Part shown: positions 18,408 through 27,024 of the stretch, in pieces
How the letters are laid out: every line of letters starts with the position of its first letter
Position numbering within the stretch: the first letter of the stretch is position 1
Source: Bradyrhizobium huanghuaihaiense
Lineage (GTDB): Bacteria; Pseudomonadota; Alphaproteobacteria; Rhizobiales; Xanthobacteraceae
Direction of reading: 5' to 3'
DNA length: 64,000 bases
Assembly: GCF_007830635.1 (NCBI RefSeq)
Contig: NZ_VLLA01000020.1
Span: 124,001-188,000, forward strand
Notes under the pieces: model-generated
The model's input: the letters and a program-made list of their open reading frames with translations, nothing else
The model's database searches: none
What the model was told of the DNA's origin: nothing
Program-made: the position numbers and the translations under genes

Positions 18408-18604
18408 CGCCGCGCGATCAGGCAGCCCAGCATGAAGGCGACGAGCAACGACGGTAGCGGAGCGTCGCGCACCACGTCACGCAGAAAGGCAACCGCTTGA
18501 CCGGGCGGTTGTCCCTCTTCGAGGCGTTGCCTGACCGTGCGGGCGGTCTCGCGCACGCCTTCCGAAACCTCTTTCACCTTGTCCAAGGCGTCTTCGCTCG
18601 CCAT
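18404..18604 (-). CDS. Small membrane-anchored protein of unknown function
   Basis: 66 residues, beginning MASEDALDKVKEVSEG. The ATG at 18604 is preceded by GGAGGAGGATC, one of the best ribosome binding sites in the window, so the start is well supported. The first 45 residues are charged and helical, with heptad-like spacing (KVKEVSEGVRETARTVRQRL), and the last 18 (LPSLLVAFMLGCLIARR) form one membrane helix. The layout resembles ElaB/YqjD-type ribosome-associated or stress-related inner-membrane proteins, but the resemblance is structural and not proof. It overlaps the 3' end of the convergent FAD oxidoreductase by four bases. Confidence 0.75.
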   Translation of the reverse strand: MASEDALDKVKEVSEGVRETARTVRQRLEEGQPPGQAVAFLRDVVRDAPLPSLLVAFMLGCLIARR

Positions 18605-18874
18605 TTTGATCCTCCTCCAGGTGTCCCACAATGAATGTATTGGGCATCCATCCGTTCCTGCAAATGGCGGCGCGCGGTTCGTTGTAGCCCAACGGCGGGA
18701 CAGCTTCTCAGGTGCTGATGTCGTGATCTTTGGTGCGCCGGACGCGACGCCGCATGTGCCAAGCCGCGCCAGCCATGCCGCCAGCGCTCCCTCGGCTCTT
18801 CGCGAGAGCCCGCAGAAAATTGCGAAAGATCCGTCGATTTGGAACCGGTCTGCTCCAGCGCGGAGCGTGCGGCG

Positions 18875-19149
18875 ATGCCGGGCTATTTGACGACGGCACA
18901 AATGGCGGAGGTGCGGTAAGCGGACGATGGGACGTTTGACGCCGTCTTTATCCATCTGATGAGCCTGCATCATGCGGGGCCGTCCAGATGGCGGAAGATG
19001 AGTGGCATTCTTCCGGCGATCCACGCTTGCGTCTGATGGCGCACGCTATCCGACATGAGCAACAGGGCGAGATCGCCTTGATGAAGAATGTTGGCGGCAT
19101 CGAAGCCGTGCGCCAGGCAACACGCAATATGCTGGCGAATAATCTCTGA
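18875..19149 (+). pseudogene. DUF305-family protein, broken by a stop and a one-base deletion
   Basis: Read in two frames, the stretch encodes a DUF305-like domain. The first part (ATG at 18875) reads MPGYLTTAQMAEVR, then a TAA at 18917, then ADDGTFDAVFIHLMSLHHAG. The second part, one base out of phase after the GGGG at 18976-18979, reads VQMAEDEWHSSGDP and continues LMAHAIRHEQQGEIALM to a TGA at 19147. The HHAG and HEQQGEI motifs in this spacing are the family hallmark. One C-to-T change (CAA to TAA) and one lost G would explain both defects. The domain is found in secreted or metal/stress-related proteins of unknown function. A sequencing error could explain the frameshift but less easily both lesions. 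The N-terminal part of the gene was not found upstream. Confidence 0.65.
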
Positions 19150-19233
19150 CCAACCTTCATCTTTGTCCGAGGAACGAGCCGCGGGTGTTGCGATTAGCCT
19201 CCATGGGCCGGGCAACAATGAAGGAGAAAACAG

Positions 19234-19461
19234 ATGGCAGACGAACAGCGCGGTGGCTCCGGAAATTTCGCCAACGATCCGCAGCGTGCCTCGGAAGCCG
19301 GCAAGAAGGGTGGCGAGCACAGCCGCGGCCAGCAGGGTCAGCAGACGCAGGGCGGACAAAAGCCCGGTCAGCAAGGCGGCAGCTCGTCGGACAATCCCGG
19401 CAACTTCGCCAATGATCGCGACAAAGCCAGTGAAGCCGGGCGCAAAGGCGGTCAATCCTGA
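19234..19461 (+). CDS. KGG-repeat stress-induced protein
   Basis: 75 residues, very hydrophilic, Gly/Gln-rich. It holds two copies of the stress-induced acidophilic repeat: GNFANDPQRASEAGKKGGE and GNFANDRDKASEAGRKGGQ, linked by a Gln/Gly-rich spacer. This is the con-10/KGG family, usually induced in stationary phase, desiccation or general stress and thought to be intrinsically disordered. AAGGAG precedes the ATG at a good distance and a strong terminator follows the stop, so it is a complete single-gene unit. Confidence 0.9.
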   Translation: MADEQRGGSGNFANDPQRASEAGKKGGEHSRGQQGQQTQGGQKPGQQGGSSSDNPGNFANDRDKASEAGRKGGQS

Positions 19462-19483
19462 GAACGTTCCGCAATGAACCAGC

Positions 19484-19525
19484 GAGGCCAGGACGTCGAC
19501 AGGATGTCCTGGCCTCATTTCTTTC
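19484..19525 (+). terminator. Rho-independent terminator after the KGG gene
   Basis: A perfect 11-bp stem (GAGGCCAGGAC with GTCCTGGCCTC) with an 11-base loop, followed by ATTTCTTT. It starts 23 bases after the stop codon of the KGG gene and is oriented to end its transcript. Confidence 0.85.
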
Positions 19526-19899
19526 ACAGCTCTTCTTCAAGGCCTTCGCCCGCCCCGCTGCTACGCACCGAACTTCAAAGGTCGCTTGGCCGCCATCTGC
19601 CGAAGCTGATCCATGCTGCACTCGCCGGCTTCTTGTCAGGTCGCCGGCGGATGATCTTCGTGCAGGGCCGAAGCCGATCGCCGTTATGTGATGGTAGGAC
19701 ACGTCAACGATGTAGTTTGAGAAGTTCTGAAGGTTGTGCCGGGAGGCCCGTGAATAGCCGATCTTCCAGGGCCGTCGACAATCACAACGTCTTCCAAAGA
19801 AGGCTAGACTAACCGACCTCCGGCGATCGTTAACATTTTTGAATCGCATTGCGCGAGAACGCGGTTATAGTGAGACTTTCCCTGCTTTGGGGGCAATTC
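19526..19899. other. Non-coding gap after the KGG gene
   Basis: About 370 bases with no supported gene. The region is of mixed composition and slightly AT-richer near its right end (around 19810-19860), where a promoter for the small gene at 19900 is likely. No clear repeat seen. Confidence 0.4.
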
Positions 19900-20100
19900 A
19901 TGTTTGATACGGCAACCACCACGCTTTTGCGCGCGGTCCTCGACGAAGTCTGTGAAAGCGTTTCGCATTGCGAGATCGGAGCGCGTACCCATGTCGCCTC
20001 GAAGATTTTGGAGGCGGCTACCAGAGGCGAGGTGTCGCCCGACGAGCTCAGGCAGGTGGGTCGGGACGCCCTTTCACACGCGCCTACGATGTGGCGCTGA
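19900..20100 (+). CDS. Small conserved-looking protein of unknown function
   Basis: 66 residues: MFDTATTTLLRAVLDEVCES, then a helical segment with HVASKILEAATRGEVSPDELRQVGRDAL. Small proteins of this pattern are frequent in Bradyrhizobium and relatives; no function is known to me. The ATG at 19900 was chosen over an in-frame ATG 17 codons upstream because the upstream residues look non-homologous. It is followed after 15 bases by another small gene in the same direction, which may be co-transcribed. Confidence 0.65.
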   Translation: MFDTATTTLLRAVLDEVCESVSHCEIGARTHVASKILEAATRGEVSPDELRQVGRDALSHAPTMWR

Positions 20101-20115
20101 TAGGTCGAGGCGGGC

Positions 20116-20514
20116 GTGAATTTCCAGGTCACGGTGCTGAAGATCCTGGTGAGCTATCCGGATGGCTTCGCCGTGATGGAGGATCTCAAGCGCGACATGG
20201 CAATCCTGGCGACCAGCGGCCGGGATTGGGCCGATCGGACCAGGCGACTGGCTGCGCGCGTGCCGGACCTCGACATCTTTTCCCAAGGGCTGGTGGACCG
20301 GGAAAGCGGCGGCTGGAAGATTACCGCGAAGGGGCGGGCCGTGCTGGAATTCATGGAATCCCGTCTAGCGGCACCGGAACCGATCCAGGCGCCCTCGGTC
20401 GAGGAGGTAGTGCCAGCGGCGGTTCCTCCGCTGCGGCAGCCCGCCGATCGTGCCATGAGGCGCCGCGAACGTCGTCGCGAGGCGCGCGAACGGGCGAGGG
20501 CGAACGCCTCCTGA
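20116..20514 (+). CDS. Winged-helix-like small protein of unknown function
   Basis: 132 residues from a GTG start preceded by GAGGCGGGC. The first 85 residues look like a winged-helix fold (VTVLKILVSYPDGFAVMEDL as helix-turn, then WKITAKGRAVLEFM as the wing/helix common in small regulators). The tail is Pro/Ala-rich followed by a highly basic end (RRRERRREARERARA). The fold and basic tail suggest nucleic-acid binding, but no DNA target can be named. It follows another small gene by 15 bases and is followed by a hairpin. Confidence 0.65.
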   Translation: MNFQVTVLKILVSYPDGFAVMEDLKRDMAILATSGRDWADRTRRLAARVPDLDIFSQGLVDRESGGWKITAKGRAVLEFMESRLAAPEPIQAPSVEEVVPAAVPPLRQPADRAMRRRERRREARERARANAS

Positions 20515-20529
20515 GACGAAATTGAAGAA

Positions 20530-20555
20530 AAGCCGCCAGCGGAGCTCGGCGGCTT
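20530..20555 (+). terminator. Hairpin after the small-gene pair
   Basis: Perfect 8-bp stem (AAGCCGCC with GGCGGCTT) and a 10-base loop, 15 bases after the stop codon. There is no T run after it, so it is a moderate terminator candidate. Confidence 0.55.
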
Positions 20556-20752
20556 AGCCGCTGACCTGTGCACCACATCCTAACACCAGGCAGCGGCGAA
20601 GAGAGGAGGGCGCGAGCAGAATCCACCCGGTATAGCGAGCCGCGACCGCTCCGCCGCCCAAACTACACGCGAGCACCTCGCATTTGAATGGGGGCCATTT
20701 TTCTCCGGCGAGAGTGCCGTTCAGGACGCAGGGTGCCCGGGGCCTGTCAGTT

Positions 20753-21736
20753 CTATGCTCGGCCGTGATCCCTGCCGGCGTAACGAACCCCACGCGGCGA
20801 ATCGCCGAAGCGAGCTCGGAACAGGCGATTGAAATGCGAAACATCCGAGAAGCCTACCTCCAGCGCGATATCGGAAATTAGCTGCGCGCTGACGCGCGCC
20901 TCGGTTAACAGTTTGAACGCAAGTTGGAGACGTAGCTCATTCACGTGCCCGGTGAACGATGATCCTGATAACGCCATCAGGCGCTGCAGATACCGAGGTG
21001 AAATGCCTTGGCGATGAGCGACCTCCTCGACGCTAAGCCCAGGCTTCTGAAAGTGTGCCGCGATGTAGTCGAGTACGGCGCTGTGGCGCGCGGTCACGAC
21101 CGCACTCGTATCGCTGTCGCCCAAGGGAGCGCACTCGCTGACCGCGAGCGCAACAAGATCACAGGTGTGGGCTACGACCGCATCACGCAGCTTGGGGGCC
21201 GCCAGAGCCCCCTCCTTAAATGCTGACTTCAGATAGGCCATGAGGAGGCGGAGTGGTTCATTTCGCTGAGGAATCGGGCGCATGGCGAGGCTCTCGATAT
21301 CTGTCACGCGCTGCGCAAGCGCCTCGCGGGGTACCGCCAGACCAAATAGCGTTCCGTCGATATAGGTGACGGTAGCGGGCTCCGAATGCAGAATCGAGGT
21401 TGCGTCGCCCGCGAAAAGATCGATGTCCCGGCCGCGCTGCGACAAACGACTTTTGCCGGGTAAGCAGACGATGAGGCCGATCGAGTCGTCGCCGTCAGCA
21501 ACGCTCGCCCGCAAGCGCTTGAAGCGCATGGGAGAGCCTTTCAGTGCGAGCGTGCGTAGACCCTGGAGCGCCTGCAATGTTGCGTCGGCTTGAAACGGAA
21601 CGTTCGTTAGAGGTTCGATATCGACGTGAACTATTCCCCGCACAAACCTCTCGCGCCATAGTGGAAGTCGCATCCGCTCCGGATGCTCGCGCGTCGAGAA
21701 TCGATGCGATACGAAATTGGCTGCGTCCGTAGACAT
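20753..21736 (-). CDS. AraC family transcriptional regulator
   Basis: 327 residues. The C-terminal 100 residues are a classic AraC double helix-turn-helix: SVEEVAHRQGISPRYLQRLM (first HTH) and ISDIALEVGFSDVSHFNRLF (second), ending RFGDSPRGVRYA. The N-terminal 200 residues match the AraC-binding-2-type ligand domain common in rhizobial regulators. The ligand and targets are unknown. The gene stands alone on the minus strand, with a 560-base gap upstream, so its target may be itself or elsewhere. Confidence 0.9.
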   Translation of the reverse strand: MSTDAANFVSHRFSTREHPERMRLPLWRERFVRGIVHVDIEPLTNVPFQADATLQALQGLRTLALKGSPMRFKRLRASVADGDDSIGLIVCLPGKSRLSQRGRDIDLFAGDATSILHSEPATVTYIDGTLFGLAVPREALAQRVTDIESLAMRPIPQRNEPLRLLMAYLKSAFKEGALAAPKLRDAVVAHTCDLVALAVSECAPLGDSDTSAVVTARHSAVLDYIAAHFQKPGLSVEEVAHRQGISPRYLQRLMALSGSSFTGHVNELRLQLAFKLLTEARVSAQLISDIALEVGFSDVSHFNRLFRARFGDSPRGVRYAGRDHGRA

Positions 21737-22296
21737 GGGGACCTCCAGCCTTGATAAGCCACTGGGTCAAAACGCTGCGGCGGTCAGCTGCCGGTATCCG
21801 TCTTTTGCAATTCGCGCACCGACCGTCTCCTCAGGTACGCAGGATTCCAAGAAGCTACTTCATTTGTCTGCTAGTCTCATTCACCTGTGATTGATGCTGA
21901 TGTGAACTGGATCACGTGGCGACCAGAAAATTACGGCAATTTTTGATTGCAAATGCCACGTGCAAATATCTCCTTTAAAGGAAGATGATTGTATTGGCTC
22001 TATTTCAAATTGCTGCCATCGGATCCGGTTTGAACGTCCCTGGCAGGCTGCAAGGCCAGATCCAACTTTATTACACTGCTCGCGACTGATCGGGTTCATC
22101 GGCCCCGCGGGCAGAAGTTCCGCAGAACAACACTGTCCTCTGATCCGATTTCCTATCGTGCCTTGATCGCCGCATCACCTTTAAGGTTCGTCGGACCCAA
22201 ATTACTTCCCGGCACTGTTCCTTTTTGGCTGCCGATGAACTGGTCGAAATCTGTCGCATGGGACGTCGACCGTGGTGATCAGGAAGAGGTTCGATC
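21737..22296. other. AT-richer non-coding gap upstream of the AraC gene
   Basis: About 560 bases without a supported gene. The part around 21850-22210 is clearly less GC-rich than its neighbours, which may mark a promoter region or a transferred remnant. No transposase or tRNA was recognised in it. Confidence 0.4.
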
Positions 22297-22488
22297 ATGT
22301 CCACCATACTCGACATGCTTTATCGCGAGTACTGCCGGGCCCGCCTCACCGAAATGCGAAAGCAGCTTTTGATACGGGGCGTTGACGACAAAATCCTGGC
22401 AGCGCCTTGGGAGGACGATGATCCTCCCGACCCTGGCGCTCGAAGGGGTAGCCGGGCGGCGAAGGAGTCTCCATCATCCATCGGGTAG
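22297..22488 (+). CDS. Small hypothetical protein
   Basis: 63 residues: MSTILDMLYREYCRARLTEM, then KQLLIRGVDDKILAAPWEDDDPPDPG and a basic tail. GAAGAGG precedes the ATG. The first half is an amphipathic helix and the second half is acidic then basic, consistent with a real small protein, but I do not recognise it. It lies 46 bases upstream of the OpgC gene in the same direction and may be co-transcribed. Confidence 0.45.
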   Translation: MSTILDMLYREYCRARLTEMRKQLLIRGVDDKILAAPWEDDDPPDPGARRGSRAAKESPSSIG

Positions 22489-22534
22489 CTGGAGCGCGTT
22501 GTCGACCCCATGAGGCGCGAGCGCGGGCCAACAG

Positions 22535-23710
22535 ATGGACGATCGAACTCAAACCTCGACGCGATTGTTCGGCGAAACTCCGCCGGAGTTCAGAACGGAC
22601 GGCCGTGATGTGCGTATCGATGTCTGCCGCGGGATCGCGTTATGGTGGATCTTTCTCGATCATGTTCCCAATAACATCGGGAGCTGGCTGACACCGCGCA
22701 ACTACGGCTTCTGCGATGCCGCCGAGATCTTCATGTTCCTCTCGGGCGTGACCTGTGCGCTGGCCTACGGCAGGGCGCGTGAGCGCGAGGGCTGGAGCGG
22801 CATGATCGGCCGTTCGCTGCGCCGGGGATGGGACATCTACGCGGCGTTTCTGCTGCTTACACTCGCTTGCGCCATCCTGGTCTACCTTGCGGGCAGCGAT
22901 GATCTCGCCGACGGGAGCAATACGCGAATTCTGCTCGAACGTCCGGGCGCGACGCTTGCGCACGCCGCAATCCTGCAATACCGGCCTGTCAACACTGACA
23001 TCTTGCCGGTTTTTGTGATTTTTCACGTGCTGTTCGCGCCGCTGCTGTGGCTGCTGCTGCGAGCGCCGAACGTCACGCTTGGGGTGTCCTTGTTGCTCTA
23101 CACGGTCGTGCACGTCTTTGGTTGGAGAGTTCCCGCCTGGCCCAATGGTGTCTGGTTCTTCAATCCGCTGGCTTGGCAGTTTCTGATCGTGTTGGGCGCA
23201 TGGTGCGTCATTGAGGGAGAGAAATTCCGGCCGTGGGTGATGTCGCGCTTGACGCTTGTTCTGGCCGTTCTCTATCTAGTTTTCGGCCTGGTCCTTGCAC
23301 AGAGTTGGAGCATCGAGCCGCTGGTCTCGCAAATTTTGAGGGACCTGCCATTTCCACTGGATAAATCGAATCTCAGTCCGATACGGCTGCTGCATTTTGT
23401 GGCTCTTGCAATGGTGGCGCTACGATTCATTCCGCGGAATTGGGAGGGGCTTTCGACGCCGGTGCTGAGCTGCGCGAAGTGCTGTGGCGAGAATTCGCTG
23501 CCGATCTATTGTCTCGGCGTCCTTCTGGCGCTCGCCAGCCAGCTTACGCTGCTCGATTTCTCGGGGGGGCTTGCGATGCAGATCGTGGTTAGTGTTGCCG
23601 GAGTGCTGACGATGATCGGCGTCGCGCGGTTACTGAACGCGGTCGGCATCCAGTGCGAACGGAAGTCAGCGGGGACGCAGTCGATCGGGAAAGTTCCGCC
23701 GGTTCGCTAA
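22535..23710 (+). CDS. opgC: OpgC-like membrane protein (periplasmic glucan substitution)
   Basis: 391 residues with about ten membrane helices. The N-terminal motif RIDVCRGIALWWIFLDHVPN and the following CDAAEIFMFLSGVTCALAYGR are the OpgC signatures. In alphaproteobacteria OpgC adds succinyl (or similar) groups to osmoregulated periplasmic glucans at the inner membrane, an adaptation to low osmolarity and plant interaction. The length is normal for the family (about 380-400). The glucan backbone synthase genes are not in this window. The start at the ATG at 22535 is in a position where the N-terminal 27 residues are polar, as usual. Confidence 0.85.
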   Translation: MDDRTQTSTRLFGETPPEFRTDGRDVRIDVCRGIALWWIFLDHVPNNIGSWLTPRNYGFCDAAEIFMFLSGVTCALAYGRAREREGWSGMIGRSLRRGWDIYAAFLLLTLACAILVYLAGSDDLADGSNTRILLERPGATLAHAAILQYRPVNTDILPVFVIFHVLFAPLLWLLLRAPNVTLGVSLLLYTVVHVFGWRVPAWPNGVWFFNPLAWQFLIVLGAWCVIEGEKFRPWVMSRLTLVLAVLYLVFGLVLAQSWSIEPLVSQILRDLPFPLDKSNLSPIRLLHFVALAMVALRFIPRNWEGLSTPVLSCAKCCGENSLPIYCLGVLLALASQLTLLDFSGGLAMQIVVSVAGVLTMIGVARLLNAVGIQCERKSAGTQSIGKVPPVR

Positions 23711-23869
23711 GCTGGTAGAGCAGCCGAAGAGGCTTCTGACTCGCATTTTCGCTACCAGCTTCAGATGCTGGCGGACAGTTACATGACGTTGGCAAAGAGT
23801 GCGTTCGTCTTGGAGCGATCCGGCAAGGTCCTTGAGATATTGGAGCGATCCCGAAAGAAGTCTGACATG

Positions 23870-24133
23870 TCGGTAAAGCGCCAGCCTTCACCTTTGGTTC
23901 TCATCGGAAAACTGAAGGAAGGCCCAACTCGCGACGCCGCGCCCGCGTGGCTGACCTCCGGAGGTGCCGAGGCGAAAGGATGCATCAAGGGAGCTATCGT
24001 CGGGGGTGTCGCCGGCCACATGGCCGGCCACGGCAAGCTTGGTGCTGCGGCCGGCTGCGTGATCGGCCATCACGAAGCGAACAAGTCGGATCCGAACAAG
24101 GCCAACGCACAGCAGCCGGCCCGCCAGAAGTGA
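23870..24133 (+). CDS. Glycine-zipper protein lacking an obvious signal peptide
   Basis: The C-terminal half has the glycine-zipper pattern of small alphaproteobacterial cell-envelope proteins: KGCIKGAIVGGVAGHMAGHG then LGAAAGCVIGHHEA. Homologues of this type normally open with a hydrophobic signal sequence, but here the residues before the zipper are polar (SVKRQPSPLVLIGKLKEG) and no signal is seen in the frame, which is open upstream to an ATG at 23765. The gene may have lost its 5' end or been joined to unrelated sequence. The ATG at 23870 follows AAAGAAG. Confidence in the exact start is low. Confidence 0.5.
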   Translation, partial: SVKRQPSPLVLIGKLKEGPTRDAAPAWLTSGGAEAKGCIKGAIVGGVAGHMAGHGKLGAAAGCVIGHHEANKSDPNKANAQQPARQK

Positions 24134-24306
24134 ACGGTTCAACGCGTCGATGCTCGAACAGGCGGGTATCGCGACGTTTGTTCGGTTGAGCCGCGATGCC
24201 TCCCCGGCTGGGGAGCTGCTGCACAGCTCTGCCAGCCGAGCCGGAAGAGGGGTGGTTGAGCCGCCTCGACCGGAGCGGATTGACCGAATGTGACGCGCTG
24301 ATTGTA

Positions 24307-25170
24307 TCAGGCGAGATCGGCAAGGTCTTCCTCGGTGAGGAAGATATCGCCGGCGCCCATGTTTTCTTCCAGATGAGCCATGGACCCGGTGCCCGGGATC
24401 GCGAGCATCATCGGCGATAGAGCCAGCAGCCATGCCAAGGCGATCTGGTTGGTGGTCGCCTTGTGCCGGGCCGCGATCCGGGCGAGCCGATCATCGTCAA
24501 TTTTCGTCGTCCCGCCGCCAAGCGGGAAGAAGGGACTGAAGGCGACATTTTCGGCTTCGCACGACTTCAAGAGGGCAACGTCTCCGCGCTGGGCGATGTG
24601 AAAGTTGTTCTGCACGGCGACAACGGGGGCGATCTTGCGCGCCTCCTGCAGATGGTCCTCGTCGATATTGCTAAGACCCAGGTGACGGATCAGCCCTTCT
24701 TCGCGCAGGGCAGCGAGAGCTTCGAACCGTTCAGCAACGGACTCTCCGTGGGGCGGGGCCATCGCGCCGATGCGGAGATAGACGATATCGAGCCGATCCA
24801 GTCCGAGGGTCTCAAGATTCTCCTCGACCAGTTGTCGCATCTCGGCGCCGGTGCCTGCTCGGAAGCTGCCATCCGCGCCGAAGACGGGCCCCACCTTGGT
24901 CGCAATCACCAGATCCGACGGATAAGGATGAAGCGCTTCGCGGATCAGGCTGTTCGCGCGAACCGTCTTGTCGCTGCTGTAATAGAACGCGGCAGTGTCG
25001 ATGAGGTTGACTCCAAGTTCGACGGCACGACGCAGCACGGCGCGGCCCGTGGCAGGATCTCGGGCTGGTCCTCGGAATCCGTTGGCAGAAAGGCGCATGG
25101 CGCCAAAGCCGATCCGGTTGACGGTCGTGTCACCGCCGATGAGGAAATTCGTCGTTTTGGTTGATGGCAT
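24307..25170 (-). CDS. Aldo/keto reductase
   Basis: 287 residues. A TIM-barrel NADPH-dependent reductase: VNRIGFGAMRLSANGF at the start, NLIDTAAFYYSSD with catalytic Asp and Tyr, LVIATKVG with the Lys, and IPGTGSMAHLEEN near the C-terminus as the NADPH-binding segment. It would reduce an aldehyde or ketone; the substrate is unknown. GAGAGAG precedes the ATG. It lies in the same direction as the DUF3108/quinone oxidoreductase/azoreductase group 90 bases upstream, all of which may respond to electrophiles, so a joint detoxification role is likely. Confidence 0.88.
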   Translation of the reverse strand: MPSTKTTNFLIGGDTTVNRIGFGAMRLSANGFRGPARDPATGRAVLRRAVELGVNLIDTAAFYYSSDKTVRANSLIREALHPYPSDLVIATKVGPVFGADGSFRAGTGAEMRQLVEENLETLGLDRLDIVYLRIGAMAPPHGESVAERFEALAALREEGLIRHLGLSNIDEDHLQEARKIAPVVAVQNNFHIAQRGDVALLKSCEAENVAFSPFFPLGGGTTKIDDDRLARIAARHKATTNQIALAWLLALSPMMLAIPGTGSMAHLEENMGAGDIFLTEEDLADLA

Positions 25171-25256
25171 TTTTTACTCTCTCGATATTTGTCCGACGAC
25201 GCAGTCGTCGCGAACGTTGCGTTTGATGGATTCCGGCGTTGTCAGATCCCAGCGGG

Positions 25257-26078
25257 TCAACGTCCGTCGATGCTGTACTCATCGAGCTGGACGCTGCCAG
25301 TTCCCAGGGGCAGCGGTACCGTCGCGGATATCAGCAGGGCATAGGGAATGTCCTGCAAAGCAGCCAACCGGACCTTGATCCCCGTGTTGGACATCATGAA
25401 CCTCGTCGTGGTCGCGTCCGGATTGTGACCTGCGAGCGGCTTGTAGCGAACCGAGCAAACCGTAACGGGACCCTTGTACGCGCGAGACTTGACCTGCTCC
25501 GATCCTGCATAAGCGAACTCCAGGTCCGAGCGTGCCGCTCCCGTGAAAAGGCGCACGGTCCGTCTACATGTCGAGGGGTCGAGATCTCCGCCGTTCTGCC
25601 GCACCGGCATGATGAGTGCACTGAGGGGATCGACGACGTTCCTTCTGTGCTCTTCCGTCAGCGGAATTCTCGGACCATCGATCTCGATTGGCGGGTCGAT
25701 TTCGGCAGCTGTGATGTTGCCGGCAGCTGATGCCACGCGGATCGTGCGTGTCTCAGCTCCAGCCTGGCTGAGCGAAAAGGAAGATGGCAGGATCAGTCCG
25801 TCCTTCAATGTTCCATCAGCCTTCATGCTCAAACGGTACGGCCTCGCGACGGCTGCAATGCCGCTCAGATGCGCGGTGAGATCGGCCTCGTAGCTCGTGG
25901 GACCGATGTTGCTTGTCGTCATGAGCTCGCCAACCCGGACTCCGAGATACGACAAGGAATATTTGGCGCGAACCGTGGCCGCATCCGATGCCGGTATCTG
26001 GATTGTCAGACTTGATGCCACCAGAAGCGCGCGGAACGCGCTTCGTTTGGCGGGCAAGGCGAGCCGCTTCGCCATCAT
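25257..26078 (-). CDS. DUF3108 domain exported protein
   Basis: 273 residues: a signal peptide (RSAFRALLVASSLTIQIPASDA) followed by a beta-rich domain. AKYSLSYLGVRVGELMTTS and the segment with CRRTVRLFTGAARSDLEFAYAG are characteristic of DUF3108 (periplasmic beta-barrel-like proteins of unknown function). Its first ATG overlaps the stop of the quinone oxidoreductase gene (ATGA), so the two are probably translated together. The role of a periplasmic protein in a redox operon is not clear. Confidence 0.85.
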   Translation of the reverse strand: MMAKRLALPAKRSAFRALLVASSLTIQIPASDAATVRAKYSLSYLGVRVGELMTTSNIGPTSYEADLTAHLSGIAAVARPYRLSMKADGTLKDGLILPSSFSLSQAGAETRTIRVASAAGNITAAEIDPPIEIDGPRIPLTEEHRRNVVDPLSALIMPVRQNGGDLDPSTCRRTVRLFTGAARSDLEFAYAGSEQVKSRAYKGPVTVCSVRYKPLAGHNPDATTTRFMMSNTGIKVRLAALQDIPYALLISATVPLPLGTGSVQLDEYSIDGR

Positions 26079-27004
26079 AGCGCGACGACAATTCGGCCGG
26101 GCCCGCGAAAGCCGGACTCCGCGTTTGCAATCGCGGTGAGGGCCTCGCTGAATGGCTTCTCGAGGCCGATCGTCGGCCGCAACACACCCTCATGCGCAAA
26201 CTGGGCGATCTCCGGGAGATGCTCGGTTCCCATGGTCGCGAAAGCCATCTTGTAATGTCCGGACAGCATTCCACGGAGGACTCGTCCTGGAGTGGGATTG
26301 ATGTCGACGAACACGCCTCCACGGTTGAGCATGGCAAGCCCTTCACTCACGGACATCGTTCCCGCCGTATCGAAGATCGCATCGAACTTCCCGGCGCTTC
26401 GGTAGGAGGAGCTGTCAGCGTAATTGAAGACCGGGTCGACGCCCGCGGCCCTGGTCTTTGGCATGGCGGCCTTGCCACACGAGCCAGACACCGTCGCGCC
26501 GCGCGCCAGCGCCAATTGCACCGCGAACGTGCCGACGGCTCCGCTACAGCCGTTGATGAATAGGCGCGATCCGCTGCGGGCTTGTGCCTTGTCGATGATT
26601 GCAGCCCAGGCCGTCGTCGCCGGGATCGGAAGGCAAGCAGCTTCGCCGAAAGAGAGCTGCGGCGGCTTTCTTGTCAAATATCGGGAGTCGACCACGATGG
26701 ACTCGGCAAAAGCGCCGGCGTTCTTGAAGTCCATCGTGCCGAAGACGTCGTCTCCAAATTTTACGTTCGTCACGCCATCGCCGACCGCCTCAACGGTGCC
26801 GGCGTAGTCGGACCCGACCCCTTTCGGAAACGTTCTGCCGATGATCAGTTTCATGGCACCCTGACGGAGCTTCCAGTCGAGGGGATTGATGGCGACTGCC
26901 TTCACCTTGACGCGCACCTGGTGGCGTTCGAGCGGCGGCGGAACGTAGTTGCCGAAATACATTTGTTCCGGACCGCCGAAGCGATCGTACTGAACTCTCT
27001 TCAT
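26075..27004 (-). CDS. Zinc-free quinone oxidoreductase-type MDR protein
   Basis: 309 residues read from an internal ATG at 27004 that follows GAGAG. MDR/quinone-oxidoreductase fold: MKRVQYDRFGGPEQMYF opening, VAINPLDWKLRQG, GSDYAGTVEAVGDGV, and the NADPH motif NGCSGAVGTFAVQLA. The zinc ligands of classical alcohol dehydrogenases are absent. It would reduce quinones or enones with NADPH. In the sequence as given, the frame upstream stays open and joins it to the azoreductase, giving a 521-residue fusion, but this depends on a one-base insertion (see the azoreductase entry); I consider two separate genes the ancestral state. Confidence 0.8.
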   Translation of the reverse strand: MKRVQYDRFGGPEQMYFGNYVPPPLERHQVRVKVKAVAINPLDWKLRQGAMKLIIGRTFPKGVGSDYAGTVEAVGDGVTNVKFGDDVFGTMDFKNAGAFAESIVVDSRYLTRKPPQLSFGEAACLPIPATTAWAAIIDKAQARSGSRLFINGCSGAVGTFAVQLALARGATVSGSCGKAAMPKTRAAGVDPVFNYADSSSYRSAGKFDAIFDTAGTMSVSEGLAMLNRGGVFVDINPTPGRVLRGMLSGHYKMAFATMGTEHLPEIAQFAHEGVLRPTIGLEKPFSEALTAIANAESGFRGPGRIVVAL

Positions 27005-27024
27005 GGCGGGCTCTCGGTTCTGCA

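Noticed and set aside
23700..23775. tRNA-like stretch (GCTGGTAGAGCAG) after the opgC gene
   Set aside because: It resembles a tRNA D-arm, and AGCTGGTAG/CTACCAGCT form a 9-bp inverted repeat, but no T-arm GTTCGA and no acceptor stem are present in the right places.
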